Part shown: piece after piece, positions 1 to 14,030 of the stretch
Layout of the letters: every line of letters begins with the position of its first letter
Numbering within the stretch: the first letter of the stretch is position 1
DNA from: Alentia gelatinosa
Lineage: Eukaryota; Annelida; Polychaeta; Phyllodocida; Polynoidae
NCBI GenBank assembly: GCA_950022655.1
Contig: OX465584.1
Span: 43,878,723-43,942,722 of the forward strand
DNA: 64,000 bases
Direction of reading: 5' to 3'
Notes under the pieces: model-generated
The model's database searches: none
The model's input: only the letters and a program-made list of their open reading frames with translations
What the model was told of the DNA's origin: nothing
Translations under genes and position numbers: made by a program

Positions 1-179
1 ATAATTTGAGGCATCACGAGACTGATAAACAGTGGATATAATTAATAAAAGAAAATATGAACACAATTTTGAAGCCGTGATTGAAATCCCCCTCCCTCCC
101 AACTGTGAAAGAGCTGTAAAATATTTCCCCAGCTTTTCTGTATTATTTCCAATTACCAGGTGCGGGTGAACACGAGGCA

Positions 180-500
180 GTAGAGCGCTACATGACGAGA
201 CGACCCGTCAGTGGCAGACATCCCGGCGTCGGCGCCCACTGCGGCCACGCCTTTTTACCGCCCGGGTTTTGTTTTATCTTCAGGTCCCACATCGCTCCAC
301 TGACGCCTACTGAAATAAAACGTAACAATAGGGGCGTGTTCGCACGCAGCGTGCTGAGATGGCGGGGTTTTTACCAGGGGCGTGGTTTATGGGTTGTGCA
401 TGTCAGTCACCCTGATGACGGGCGTATTAGACACGCCCACTGACGCCCGACCAATCACGGCCACAGACAGGGGGCCGCTGGAGCGTATCGGCATGGTGTC
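180..500. promoter_or_regulatory. CpG-rich candidate regulatory island
   Basis: This block is much richer in GC and CpG than its AT-rich surroundings. It carries several GC-box/KLF-like motifs (GGGCGTG near 332 and 379, CACGCC near 245 and 433) and a CCAAT motif near 450. No convincing coding frame lies in it. It could be a promoter or enhancer of a gene outside the window, but no transcript is visible. Confidence 0.3.
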
Positions 501-3500
501 AATGGATGTATGTGGCCATGAAATCGGCGGAGATATTCCACTGGGCCCTCGTATTGATTAGCACTTAAAGCCAATGGTTGTGGGGATGAAATTGCCCTGG
601 AAATATAGCATGTTGGAATCTCATAGACCTCGTCGGAATATATCTACACAATACGCCAGTCTGTATTATTGATATTACTGCACTGTGGTTTCTTTTTTCT
701 CGAAGGTATATCTTTTATTGGGCACAATTGTACAATATAACACTATAGATGCCTGGGAACAGGACTTTTCCAACAATTCACACACCCTGCCTCTTCTCAG
801 ACTTCTACAAGACCTAAGTTGACAAGCGGGACTGTTGCCGAGCTCTAATGAGAATATCGCAAGAAGTGAATTCTTAATATTTGATTATGGTGAGCATCCG
901 CCAAGTTAAATTGTGGCTACTACTTGGAAGCGACAGGCCATGTGTAAATTCCTTATTTTCTAGAGAGAAACATCACAGGATATCCACCGCCCTACAAGGC
1001 TCTCACTACACTGCTCGTTATAATGTGGCTCACTAACAAACCAACTTCAGTGACCAGACTTGCCAATTGCCCATTAGGCAATTTAAATATTTCTGAATAA
1101 TACAATTGAAGACTTGGTATCGTTCAAAAACACACCCAATTTCCGTGTCTGACAGCATCAGTCAACAAGTTGTGAGCGGCCTGCACCGCTCTGACCCCAG
1201 CCCGCCATTCGCTGCACTCTCCCGTCTTCAGCCACCCGCAAAAACACAGAAATGTTCCCTCGAAAAAATAAACGGCTAACTTTTAAAAGTTTCATCACAA
1301 TGCTGCCGATGAGAGGCTTCAACACGAATGAATCTGTGGGTGTTTTAATATTTTTTTATCTGAGCAGTGGCCAGGCAATGGAGGGGCGCCTCGTGTACAT
1401 TTATCATCAAAGAAAGATGAGCGGGGCTTAATTGCCTGATGGTAATGAGAGGAACCTTAATGAATGGAATCTAATTAAACAACGACTTGATTTGCTCTGA
1501 TAAGAAACGGAATCAGACTCTGTAGACGCATGAAAGACTGTACATGAAGAGACTACACAGTAGTGTTTTTGTCTACGATTGTTGCCTTGATGCGGCGTTG
1601 ATCCGACCAGAAACGAGTTGGTTAGTTAGTGGTGCGCACTTGTGCTTACCTCATTAAGCTGGATAGGTATATACTTAATTATACTTCCATCAACGTAGGG
1701 CTCCGGGCATTATCTCCTTATCATATTTATCAGGTTTAGTGCTCGGCAAATGAGTCGAATTAGCAAAGAGATTTTATTTACAATAGAATTCAGCATGCAA
1801 AGAGGACAAGATATTGGTATAGACCGTATAGACTTGTTTTTAGTTCTGAACTAAGCTGGTCCATTGTGATTTTCCTGTGCGGACACTTACTGTATGTCGT
1901 TTGCATGCGACACGAAATCCATCACCATCCCAACTTCAGAAAGTAACAGAATCCTTCTCGGTTTATAATATTATGTCAAATACAAAGTGTACATTAATGC
2001 CTTTGAGGTGAGGGGTGTGAATCTCGGAATTAAGATTAAATGTGTAAACGGCGGAGAAATATGCACTCAGTTCTTATCGTATACCAGATACGTACATATT
2101 AACAACATACCATCAATGGAGTTATATATTCGCATTTCTTCTCCTCCGTAAAAATGGGTACGAATTTCAGGAATAAGAATGAATAGAATATTGTTGACAG
2201 TGTATGCAATGGAGTTACTTACAGTTCACACTGACATCTTTCAGACATATTAATACCGCCAACAACGAGTACACAATGTAACTGGTTAGCCCATTAAGAG
2301 GAGTACTACGCAAAATAACCATCTACAGAATGCAAACAATATCAGGAAAAAGTCCTCAAAAGGTGAGCTAGGGCGGCCAACACATTCACCAAAACCCTCT
2401 TCCTGTTGAGAAATAGAATTGGTCGAATGCCTGCAGGCTAAGGCTGAGGGAGGTCCCCCGAAATGAAAACAATCACAACCCTTTTTACCTTTGGCGATGC
2501 TGGGCCGCCATCCTCCCACATACCAGAGCGACACCTTTTATCCTGGCGGTCTGAATAGAAACTCCTAGTGACGTTGCCAACCGCTGACACTGTGACAACA
2601 TACATACAATGCCTTCCTCTTCCCTCATATAAGCTGAAATGTCCTGCCTGCGAAGTGTTAAGTCACATGAGCAGAAAACGAGAAAATCTACTTTTTGTGT
2701 TGCTTGGCATGTATCTGAACACAAGAGTTTCTGGAGGTGTTTGGTTATAAACGAAGCACAATAGCTGAGTGATGGCATGGGGAACAGGTAACCGGGAAAT
2801 AGAATGGCCTCTGCCCGGGCCCCAGGACAGCGCCTTTCATACAGGTGAGAATGGTCACCTGTGGCGTGATTACAACTGCAGTATTCCGGACACGCCACAC
2901 ACGTGCCGGGCTCCACGTATCCCCAATGACGGAGAGGTTGTCATCAGGTGTGGCTGAGCAGATTCCATAGCGGAGTAATCAGATGGCATTCAGTTACCGA
3001 ATCCTATATCTCCCGCATCCTATTCAGATCTATTTAACATGAGCTATGTCACTAATATGCACTAATGTCTTCAATAATCATGATTTAAACACAAGGAATT
3101 CAGAGATTGTTGGATTAAACCTCAACATAAAATACATTTGACCTTAGAAATCATATTTATGATTCAAATGTTGTCTAAGAATTCCTGAGCTTCTTTGCAA
3201 TTAAAAGTTTCTAAAAAAATCATCACTACGTTATTACTCAATATGGATTCACCTCGTATAGAATCCCGGTCTTCAAGGTCGGGAGCTTGGGGCTGGTTCC
3301 TAAACCCAAACTAGCTGTTCTAGAAGCAACAATATTTCGTGTACATTGCCAAGAACGAATATAAATGCTAAACTCTTTTTGGTTGCTACTATACCCTCTC
3401 TATATTTTTATCCAATTATAGACCATCAACGTGGTATTTGCCTGAGCAGCTTAACGTTTCGCAATTCAAAATTGATGCTTGGAATTGGTAAGAGAATGAT

Positions 3501-5750
3501 ACAATACATTTGATAAATCCAGGATACTAGAATTAAAGACTATATTTTGAACATAGACTGAATAAGCTTAGTAAATACATTGTCAGGGTTCAAGAATGTA
3601 TTTCCCAATAAGGGTACGTGCAGGATCCTATATCGGCCTTAAAGAGAGGCGAATGACGTTAAACGTTTCATGAGATCTTAAGAATAAATCAACGACAACG
3701 CTTGCCACATGCTATCCACCGATAGTTACACATGTTGATATCCTTGGGGTGCTTCAGGACAGCTCTCCCACGTTATCTGTCGTTCAGCCTCTCTTAAAAC
3801 TGAGTAAGCATCTCTCCGAGCCCATGTCCGCGGCGCTTAACAGGATAAGTGAGGAGTAGCGGGGATATGACCATGACCGCTCGAGTACCCAAAGTTATTG
3901 CTTCTGCTTCTATAGGTGACGTTGAGAGAGAGGATAGTGCCAAGCCTGTTGTGTCAATGTTTAAGTTATTATAGTATCCAACAGGAAACGATGCGGCCGC
4001 CGTTTTCCTATGTGAAATAATTCACAATCAATGACGCCTCACAGATAGTGAAATAGCACTACGCTGTGCCTTTACGACATATATTCTATCACTGAAATAA
4101 CGTTGAGTTCACAGGATGCTGACTGAGAACAGGATGGATCCCTGTGAGAGTACAGCCAAAACAGGATTCCTAAAATGATTTTCTTTTCATATCGACATTG
4201 ATCCTTCAAATTTTAATCGGTTTTGAAAAATGAGAGCACCTGGCCAGTTAGCGTACCATGTGTCCATGAATTGGTCATTCAAAAGAGGACACTAGCTTAA
4301 AACTTAATACAAAGAGTATTGTTGTTATAACAACAATTTCCCTTCATCATGGGGATAAAGGTAAGCGATTAAAAATCTGAAGTAATTTGTCATATTCTTT
4401 TCGGGCCCCTTCAGTGAAGTGTGTAGTATAATTGTAAAATTGGTACACACTTCGCCGAACAACGTGCTCATGAGCCCGCTATGCAAGCAATATAAGCACA
4501 TCAACATGTACTTCGACGCACTAAAACATGTACTTCATACAAGAAATAAAAGGAAAAGCAAACACAGCATAAAGAATCCTCTAGCTGTGCGAGGGCCAGG
4601 GCACACAACTTAACGAGCCTTGATATCACCCTGTTCAGGTGTATCTAGCGCCACTTGTGGAGCCTTGATGTAAACCCACACCTGAGTGTGAGCAATCAGT
4701 GTTGGGCGTCGCGTGTGGAGGCCGCTTCACACGAGATACAGGTTATGGGCAAATCGGTGCTCCGGCCGACATGCATCGCCTTCTATCAGCCTTCTCGGTC
4801 TCCCCCACGTCGGCCAGGGACATGATACCGCAAACCGCAGCCAAAGTCTACGCCGCAGACCCACCGCAAACCCAGCCAGCCGCCACGCCTCCCCTTGGCT
4901 TAACTCAATGGCTGGTGTTAATTATTTCTGATGATAGGAATCAGAACTATGGGGTAGGAGGAGAATACGAGAGGTAGTGGGCTGTTTTATGTGTTGTTTA
5001 ATAGAACACGCTCAGGATCATGTATATGAATTCATGAGGCTGTTATTACAATAATCTTTTGTTCAGTAATGAATAATATATTTGGACGGATTGCATTTAG
5101 AATGATGTAAAGATTAAAACGCTTTTACTGCTGTGGTATTTTGTATCTCTGTTTTTTTGACGGACCGTATTCTATTATCAAACATGACGGCCATCACACC
5201 TGAGATACGTCAGACATCAAATTGTGAGTAATCAGTAAATAATTCGTTAAAATTTGTACTTAAGCAAGACTACGAATGATACATCCACGGACCTGTTTCC
5301 AAGTCCGTGATATATCAATACACACTCATGAAGGTAAAATTTATTTCTCATGTATGCGGTTCGTGATCTGACGGGATCTGTGAACGCTATCATTCGAAAA
5401 GAAATTCACACTCATGTTTATATGGCTACAAGTATACTACCTGCATATAAAGAGCATATCATGCCTTTACATAATTAGATACCTTGGGGTATCATACTTG
5501 AATTAAAGTGAAGTGCTATGTCCATTCTCCTCTGACAATGCCAAGGTATTTTAAAGATTTTCACCGGAATTTGTCGCTTTTCTTGCATTACTACCCAAAG
5601 TTCTACATACTGATACAAGGAAAACGACACAATTCGGCAGAGCACCATGGATTTCCTGACCAGGCAGCAGCAATTGACATCGTCTTGAGCATTTTTCCCA
5701 ATGTCGTATGAGAATCACGGATGGACATCCACACCTCCCCCTCTTGAGGT
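501..5750. other. Non-coding stretch, no supported gene
   Basis: AT-rich DNA with only short, unrecognisable reading frames. A homeodomain-like TAAT-rich patch is visible at about 1430-1490. A short frame at 2769-2957 and another at 4699-4977 were examined and not accepted as exons. No RNA gene, TIR element or tandem array was seen. Confidence 0.5.
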
Positions 5751-6080
5751 AAACGGTCACGTGTGGGAGACCTGAGACAGGACCTGGCATGTGGTGACGT
5801 CACAGAGAATGTCTGTCTACCTGGCGTTCCCCGCGCGCCGCGTCCCGCAGTGACGTTCACCGACAGCCAATAGCAGTATGGCCAGGTGCCTGGACGCGCC
5901 CGCTCCCTCACTTTACATGTGTGGCAGCGATTGGTGTCACTTTTCATGAAGGGACAGCTTCATTTTTCCATTGATCCCGGCGCCAACGCCTCTCGGTGCC
6001 GGTCAAGTGAGGAGGGACGGGGCGGCGGGCGGCGTGTGGTGAGCGGGCGGCGGCGGGCGGCGGGCGGCCAGTCTCAACAT
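5750..6080. promoter_or_regulatory. CpG island with CRE, E-box and CCAAT boxes
   Basis: A compact GC-rich block contains a CACGTG E-box (5758-5763), a perfect palindromic CRE TGACGTCA (5795-5802), a half-CRE TGACGTTC (about 5851), a CCAAT box (5867-5871) and an inverted CCAAT (5930-5934). A GGCGGGC-rich tract follows (about 6015-6070). This combination is typical of animal RNA polymerase II promoters. No first exon could be tied to it on either strand, so the regulated gene is unknown. Confidence 0.45.
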
Positions 6081-9000
6081 GCACGTGTCTGCACTTGTCT
6101 CGTGAAACACCACTCACTTGGCTCTCAATGAAATGAAACCGGGTAAAAACCGCGGCGCTGAATGGGCAAATAATCCCTGGGAGGTGGCGCACGCTGAACT
6201 TTATTGTTTCATTCTGTCTGCAATCTGTGTCTGAGTGGGTATCAGTCAGTACCGATATCAATCTCCCCACATGCACTGCTGTTGGATGTTATTATCTATG
6301 AACGTCCACACAAAAGTCTCACACGTTGTGGTCACATAACTCAAGGGGAAAAAAGAGCCATTCGCTTTCCGAATGACCGGTTTACTTTAATTGAACACGA
6401 CTGGCCGTCTTTTAAGTGGGGCGTAAAGTTGGGTCTTTTTTCCTTAGATTTAAACAGTGGCTCTGTCCATGCTAAATCGGCGAATCAGTATCATTTTTAC
6501 TTAAGTATTTTGTGAGCATAAGCGAAAGCTCTGTTAACTTAATCTACACTGCACCTGTGTGTACTAATTCCTAAGACCCTTGAGACGTGACATTAGTTGC
6601 ATCATTTGTGAGCCGAGCGTGGCCTCTGACGTCATGTCTTCCCCAGGTTTGAACAGTTTCTTTGTCAATCACCGCGTATCTAGGCGATTCTCTACGTGAT
6701 ATTTGTTGTTGTCATGATAGGCGTGATGTCACTACCAGGAGATGGCTGTGTTACTGTGATAGGGAACATAAACAACGTTTCAAGCGATTTTACTGTGTGT
6801 GGGTCATACGCTCAGATACGCTGCCTAGGTTAGGGAGAGGTATAAAGACGTTCAGCGTGCTGCAGAAACTATCCCTTCACTATCTACGTGCCAACTCTCT
6901 GTCAATCGGAAAGGTGCAGGGTACCAGTGTCTTAGAGGCGTGCCCGGATGTCTATGACAAATAAGTCCAATTGAAAAAAAAGGATGTTAAACTGCGCAAA
7001 CAAACCATGACAAATCACTAGAGACCAAAATACCTCATTGACCGACCAACGTTTGATAAATTTGGATCCCAGAAAAGCAGTTGTAGAAATGGGGGGTTGA
7101 TTGGGTGAAGGTGGGCTATTTAACATGACCCATTCACTGAATATGACCCAGACCTTTTAATTGTAATTTGTTTATAATTCAAAGCTCATTCTTCAATCGG
7201 GGCTGGGTTGTCTGCTGTGTGACAGTAGGTCCAGCACTCAGATTGTGGTACCCCAACTTTATGTTGTGTAAGGATGAATAAATATGTCTCGATGTTTTAT
7301 TGTGGCCCAATTCATAAGTCAAGATGTGTATTAACGTTTAGTTGATCAGTGATTGGCCATTGCTAGATTGACATTGGCTCAACTTATCGTTATTGAGAAT
7401 TTGTTACTTTCCTATCTCTGGTGAGGTAGTGACAAACAAAAAAATTCAAATCCAGGTTGGACGGTATGTAGTGGTTGATGACTGAAAAGTGTGGGAAGTG
7501 GGCTGTCGTCTGACAGCAAAATTCCCCTCATAGAAGAGCAAACATTAAAGCGAAGTAATAGAATGTAATTATATTTGAATAATGAACACGATACAATCTG
7601 AAGCTTGCAAAGTAAACATGCTGACACTTCAGCCAATTCCTTGCGTCAATGTTCCTACAAAGTTAAAGTAATCCAATCATTGAGCTGTAACTTTTAGATT
7701 TCCTTGAGGTACAGAAAGGTTATAAATGTACATTTGCCCTAGTATATGGGCAAATGGAATAATCTTAAAGACGATCTATATATCTCCGTATAACGATTGA
7801 TGGCACTCTACAGCTGGTCCAAGCTGGTGTCTCCTCACCTCGGTTTTACAGCAGTGCATACGGCCTATCACTCACTGGAGGTGGAGAGGTCTGGGCGCAA
7901 GGTCAAATAACTATAGGAGGTTCGGTATCAAGACGTTTTCCATCACCAAGTAGACTGAACGCGTTAGGTTGTTTTAGTTAAAGGCGGCCTGGTTAGACTG
8001 TAATGTGCAGAGTGATTTAAGTGAACTAATAATATAGTCGGTTCTCATTAGTACTGATTAATAATTCCCTTGATAACTTATGTTTCTTCGAGTTTTAAAA
8101 TCACGTTCACGGTCAATTTTTCATTGGACTTCTCTTCATATTATTGTATTGCAGAAGGTCCAGTTAGAATCTATGTTGAAAGCATGCTCAGCATTATGTT
8201 GAACATTCATGGAGGACGTCCTCTACTGATCTCATGAAAATTAAGTATTTCCTTGTATCAGGTTTGCGAAAACAATGATGAAGTGGATAAATCAAAAACA
8301 CTTCATAATCTTCAGTCAACCGCCGATTAGAGTCCATTCCTGCTCAAATTTACATTTCACCTCACAAAATGTCCTGCTTAGAGAGTCGCGCTGCATTTCG
8401 TGGTACATCGGCCTAGAAGAGAATCTCCGATATCATGTTTATCTTACCCCTTTCAGCAGACCACGCCGCAATAGGAACCACTTACGTCCAGAAAGGGAGG
8501 TTGAATGCTTAGCAGTGCTCTATTATGTACATTGGGTATGGTTGGATTTTAATATTATCTTCCCTATCTCGTCTCCCATAAGAGGTAACTGTGAACCTTA
8601 AGTCACGTGTTGACAACTACTAACTTAGCGACCACTCAACACGCGACCGGCTGCCCAGGTGAAAAAAGCCACACATCTGGAGGCAGGACCCTGAGGTCCT
8701 CAAGGTCCCATAAAGTTGACGACAAGGTCAAAGGGGTCATTCAGTCAGCACCTGGAGAAGAGGCTGGGTCAGACACTGTCAGGTAGTCAGTTATCCATGG
8801 TAGACTACACAGGCAAGCTCTTCTCGTGATTCATGATTTAGACAAGACAGTTCACCTGTTTCGCAAGACTTTTCACGAGGTCATGTGACACAATGCTTTG
8901 GGTTTTGTTCGCGTATTCCTGGGGATTCGGTTCCATCTTCTTATGTGGACCATCCGTGTATCTTTTTTGTCTCCCTATCTATATGCTGAGGCATACAGTT

Positions 9001-10285
9001 ACATTGCTTTTGGGAATTTTCTTTTGAAACTCTTTGAATTTCAGCCCATGTATCACCAAGAAGCATAATAGGGGGAAGATAGTGCGTAGAATCGCGAAAT
9101 AGCGTTCAATTACTTGTAAAATTGTGATAGTATGGCTATAGACTATCTCTAATACGGTTCATTTGGTAAGATTTGAAGGTGTAGAATTAGAAGGCAATAA
9201 CATCCTATATCATATAATGGCTGAGGGCATATCTCGGTGAATAAAGCCAGTAAAACCTCCTTTTCTAGACGTATAAGTTCACTATGATAGATTTAGGCCA
9301 ATAAGCAAATAGAAAGGAATTCATTTAATGCTCGGCTATGAAGCTCTCTTGTGAATCGATCTGAGACAATTAGCATCTACTCTAGTTCCGCTTTAATCTA
9401 AACATGTTTAAAGATGGGAAAGGAGCACATTGAAGAAGGAATGAAGCCTGCAGTATGCTCCACCTTAACAGAATTATTATCTTTGATAGCCTTTCCTAAT
9501 TTAAAGAAATAATACTTGGTCAGTTTTCCCGTGTTCCTTGGACAGCAATCTTAGTAAATGTATATATGTAAATGCGTAATCAGATTTATGTTGTAGTCAC
9601 ATACCACGGGTGTATGTACTATCGCTCATACATAGGTACCGGGAAATAGTAATGAACTACAGCGTGGCTGCGGGAGTGCTGGTCGATGCAAAGGATAAGA
9701 GTTGATTAATTACATGAATCATGGGAGGAGCAGTAGTCATTATAAGGCAGGCAGCAGTATATTGATGCAGCTATGTACCAGCATTAGACCATCAGATGTA
9801 GTCACTGGAGATTCGGGAAAAATCAGGACCAATATGGCAATCGATCCATTGCCTTACTTTATACCTCAACAAACCCTGACATGCCGTCGAGTTTCTAGAG
9901 TCGAAAGTAGCAGCCATTGGTTTTTTTTCTAATTTGAAATTCCCATTACCATGTTCTGTTCCAAACATTAAACAGGCAGCATATCTTAGCCCCATCGCTC
10001 ATAGATTGAATGATGAGACCTTTTTGCATGAGGTAGTCTTCGCCTGGCGTTGTACAGTTGGCCTTGTTGGAGGGGACCCTGGAGGGATGTATGTGTCTGG
10101 AGGACCGGTTGGGACTGGTGGAGCGTATTGTGTGCTCATTAGTTACACAAGGCCGGTCAAGAAATGACCCGTCCCCGAGCACGTTGAGGAGGAACTCGCT
10201 TAATAATTTATACGAACCAGGAGCAGCTCACACTGAGAGGTGCTCTAAAGGGTTCTCCAGTGACACCGATCACAGTCACCCACCA
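6081..10285. other. Non-coding stretch, no supported gene
   Basis: No recognisable coding exon or repeat. A second CRE (TGACGTCA) occurs at 6627-6634. A direct repeat of nuclear-receptor half-sites, AGGTCA at 8725-8730 and GGGTCA at 8734-8739 (spacing 3), is a weak candidate binding site. Confidence 0.45.
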
Positions 10286-10289
10286 CGTC

Positions 10290-10800
10290 ACCCGCCCTGC
10301 CAAGTAAATACAACACTGAAACCTCGTCATAATACCACCAGCATCATCACCTGCCCTGCCAAGTTCATAAACCACTGAAACCCTGCTCTGACAACACCAA
10401 CAACTACTATCACCAGCCCCGCCAAGTAAATACACCACTGAAACCTTGCCGTAACAACACCAACAACTACTATCACCTGCAATGCCAAATTAATACACCA
10501 ATGAAACCCCAACATGACAACACCAACAACTACCATCAATCGTCCTGCAAAGCTAAAATAACACTGAAACACCGCCATAGAAACACAAATCACGACCATC
10601 ACCTACTCTGCCAAGTAAATACGCCATTGAATTTCTATAATAACAACACCTTTCGACCCAGAATAGGGACAAGTGCTCATCTTTTCTATGGTGCAATAAA
10701 CACATCTTGATTAAAAAAAAATTCAACCACAATCACTACCCCACGAAGTATTGATGCGCCACTGAAACCTTAACATGACACCAGCCATCACCATTGTCTT
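10290..10800. repeat. Degenerate 63-bp minisatellite
   Basis: Successive copies begin near 10295, 10354, 10417, 10480, 10542 and 10606, with a displaced copy near 10740. Each starts with a CTGCCAAG-like motif, continues through CACTGAAACC, and ends in an ACAACACCAACAACTA-like stretch. The period is about 60-63 bp and the copies differ by several substitutions. Reading frames that cross the array on either strand simply reflect the repeat period. A poly-C run lies just downstream near 10,837-10,850. Confidence 0.85.
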
Positions 10801-10859
10801 CCACTACCATTCCAAAAGGCCAGTCACCATAACACCCCCCCCCCCCCCCTACAGTAACA

Positions 10860-12840
10860 ACACTGTGTGACCTGCTCTTTTCTCTATTGTTTTTTTATCT
10901 AAACGTCAATGTTTGAGGAAGTCCAGCTCTAAGTGGCCCTAATAAGTTTATCGATGACGCGAGTGTAAAGAGATATCCTGTATCAAATGAGAGTGACTAT
11001 ACGGATGACCTTGCAAATATTATCCACCAAGCAAAACGAAATATCAGTATCTACAAAATGTATACGTATACGTATCTTATGACAAATTATGGCCACTAAG
11101 AAACTCAACTTGGTGTCTCCTTATCTGTCTGAGGAATGGAGAATGCGGTAGATGATAACTGAGGAATATCCACATTTCCTTTACCAAATCAATACAGATC
11201 CGAGACCACAATAATGATGCAGTAGAGCAACTTCAAACGTTCTATACAGAGGACTGATAACTATAGGCATCACTATGTTATTTGGCTTCACCACCTCCAC
11301 CACACTCATACAAGCTCAGTATATAACCGCATACTGTACTGGGGAGTGTGGGGCTGAGTAAAGGCTAGAGGATGGGGGTGCGGGTGGTAGGGGTGGATGG
11401 TGGGATTTGTCAGTGGCTGCTGGCGAGTGGAGATATACCTGGCCTATGGCCAATAACGGCTACGAGTCACTGATCACCGGCCACTGTGTTCGCCACCACT
11501 CGCCGCTATCAGCACCAACAGCGCTAGCCGGTAGGCCTCGGGGGTTCCTACCACCGATTCCTGGTCATACACGCACTTCCATACTAATATATCCAGTAAG
11601 CGGAGGAGGACAGAATACGTCTCGGATATAGTGAATACTTTTCTAGATTCCATGTATTTTTTTTCTTCAATAAGCTTCTTATTTACTAAATTATTTCACT
11701 GACTGACGCTGCAACGTTTTATAACTTAAACGAAGATAATTATTTGCATAAAGCGCAACTGTGAACGGGATGGTAACACATCGGAAATGATCTCTAGAAA
11801 AGGACCAGGAAGTTATTTGCACTTGCGGGTTTACAATTACCAATAACAAAAATTGTGTATTGTTCCTGAATCCCACATCTAACAATATTGATTTCCAGCT
11901 GATCTAAATTTGACCAACGCTGTTGTTTTTTTGGGTCAAAACCCACACCTCCTTTACTAAAGTTACGAGTAACGCTATGAGCTTCTCCATTCGACCACCA
12001 GTTTCCTCCAAGGTCGCCATTTGGTAAGCGCACCTCGGAGGTTTATCCACTGGGAGGCCAGTCTGTGTGGCATATTTCACGACGGCCTGTCGCCTACACA
12101 ATAGGTTCTTCTTGGGAACGTCATTTGATTAATAGAAAACATATGGAGTCTCTTTTTTGGAATGTATTCTCAATGACAAGCGAAGACGCTGTGCTGAATT
12201 GCCTAACGATATGATTCTCACCTGTAGGTCCTTTCAACTCATCATTGTTTTGGGATATTTGTTATTACCATCATAAGAGGAAAATCGGCAAAAGTGATTG
12301 ATGCAGAAGCGAAAGGTTCCGCTAAATTGACAATTTCTCGCCATTTTCATTGATATATTGTATATATATTAGTTTACCAAACTTGGAACTTCATGGTTTC
12401 GGTGACCTGCTTATCTGTTGATCAGTAATAGAATGTATAGTACTAAAGTTATAGTTGCTAATGAATCTTTACACATAAGATATTGATGAAGAACATTATT
12501 TCCTCTATGTCAATCACTGATGCCCTTGGAAATGTTTCATAATCAAATAATGGCACAATACTCTGGTACAAATATGGAACCCATTAAAAAATCTTGACTA
12601 AATATCAATGGTAACCCGATGTACAAAGCAAACACCAATTAATAATTAAGAATTCTCTCTAGCCATTGAATAGTTAAGACATGATTATGAAAAAAAAAGT
12701 TTACTGGGAGGGGACGTATCAATATTATCATGAAACATCACGAAATTTCATATGATTGTTTATATGGCATGAGTTGTCTTCGCGGAATGATATCACAAAG
12801 CGGAGCTGAGTGATATCTGTAGCGGAAGACAACGAATGGC
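10860..12840. other. Non-coding stretch, no supported gene
   Basis: AT-rich sequence without a recognisable exon, RNA gene or TIR element. A somewhat GC-richer patch near 11,340-11,600 has no supported coding potential. Confidence 0.45.
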
Positions 12841-12845
12841 ATGTA

Positions 12846-13295
12846 AACAATTTTATCCTACCCCTAATAAAAAACGCCATAGGCTTAACATGGGATTTGT
12901 TTATGTCACGGGTAGTGACATAAAGTGTTGTTTATGCCACTACTTTCTGATACTGAAAAAATATGGAAACGGGGTAGGATAAAATCTAGACGCCACTCGT
13001 TTGAGTTTGAGCTTATTCATGCCACTTATTTTGTTGGCTCCCTAATGTCACTCGTCTTCAACTCGTGAAATTAGGGAGCCAACAAAATGCGTGGCATAAA
13101 TAAACTCAGACTCAAACTCGTGACGTCTCTTGATAATATGAAATTGAGTGATGTTTAGATTTTATCCTACCCTGTCACATGTTTTTAACTTCATATGTCA
13201 CCAGTGGCATATAAATATTTTATGGCATAACCGTGGCATACAGGTCCGCCATGTTAAGTCTATGGAGATTTATATGAGGGGTAGGATAAATGCGC
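12846..13295. repeat. Nested foldback (inverted-repeat) element
   Basis: Outer arms at about 12851-12894 and 13248-13290 are inverted copies sharing TTTATCCTACCCCT and CTTAACATGG-type blocks. A second inverted pair lies inside them, about 12976-13046 with 13066-13173. It contains TTGGCTCCCTAAT against ATTAGGGAGCCAA, and GGGTAGGATAAAATC against its complement. A third small palindrome, TTTATGTCAC...GTGACATAAA, is at 12900-12924. No coding capacity is visible. The layout fits a foldback or MITE-derived structure. Confidence 0.7.
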
Positions 13296-13299
13296 GATC

Positions 13300-13940
13300 A
13301 TACACGAGTCCTGACATTTTGAAGGTAATACCGCTCTATCACAGAGAGTCTGCCTTTGCCTTTGAAATTACGTCATTGATATTCAGTGTCGACTTTATCT
13401 TATCTCACTACAAAGTTATATTTGTTTAGTATATTTACAGTTGATTTGTTTCATTAATCAACAATGAGGGATGGCTGGTAGTTTTCGTAAGCTGTTTCAA
13501 TCAGCTCCCTATCTATTTACATATTCGTAGCATAAAAGTGGTACAGATGATAATTCACCCGGTTCGACCATATAAGGCTCCATGTATTGACTCTCCTATT
13601 CAATTTGATTTTCGTGGTTTTACTGTCTTTGTATTAGATACTGGTAGCTCCTTCTAAGATAAAATCACACTTTCTATAATATCTGATATGAATTATGTGT
13701 ATACCGTCACTCGATATAAAACCAACTCTATTCAATGGTAGCACTGCAAGGTACTGCAGAAGCGCCGATGTCTTAGCCTACAATACACCTTGTCTAGGAC
13801 TCCCGCTAGACCGAATCGACTCTCCCGCCAATTTGAGTTCAGCCTTCTCGGTATTAGTCTTTCCCATACCTTGTTATAGAATTATATGATATAACAATTT
13901 GGCAGTCCACCTGGACTAAGCCATATTGAAATCATCGACC
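13300..13940. other. Non-coding stretch
   Basis: No exon, RNA gene or repeat was recognised between the foldback structure and the AT microsatellite. Confidence 0.4.
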
Positions 13941-13941
13941 A

Positions 13942-13942
<1 letters not shown>

Positions 13943-14028
<86 letters not shown>
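13943..14028. repeat. (AT)n microsatellite
   Basis: Uninterrupted alternating A and T for roughly 85 bases. It is flanked by further AT-rich sequence. Confidence 0.97.

Positions 14029-14029
<1 letters not shown>

Positions 14030-14030
<1 letters not shown>

Noticed and set aside
2769..2957. Cys-containing frame resembling part of an extracellular repeat (sushi/CCP-like)
   Set aside because: Too short, cysteine spacing incomplete, no clear splice sites, and a minus-strand frame of greater length overlaps.
4699..4977. Open frame with a KVYAADP patch reminiscent of the C-terminus of RBFOX splicing factors
   Set aside because: Only six or seven residues agree, the flanking text does not match, and no RRM exon is present in the window. 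A chance match is more likely.
10208..10602. Minus-strand frames with repeated VVGVV-type hydrophobic segments
   Set aside because: They are translations of the 63-bp minisatellite, whose period keeps frames open by chance.
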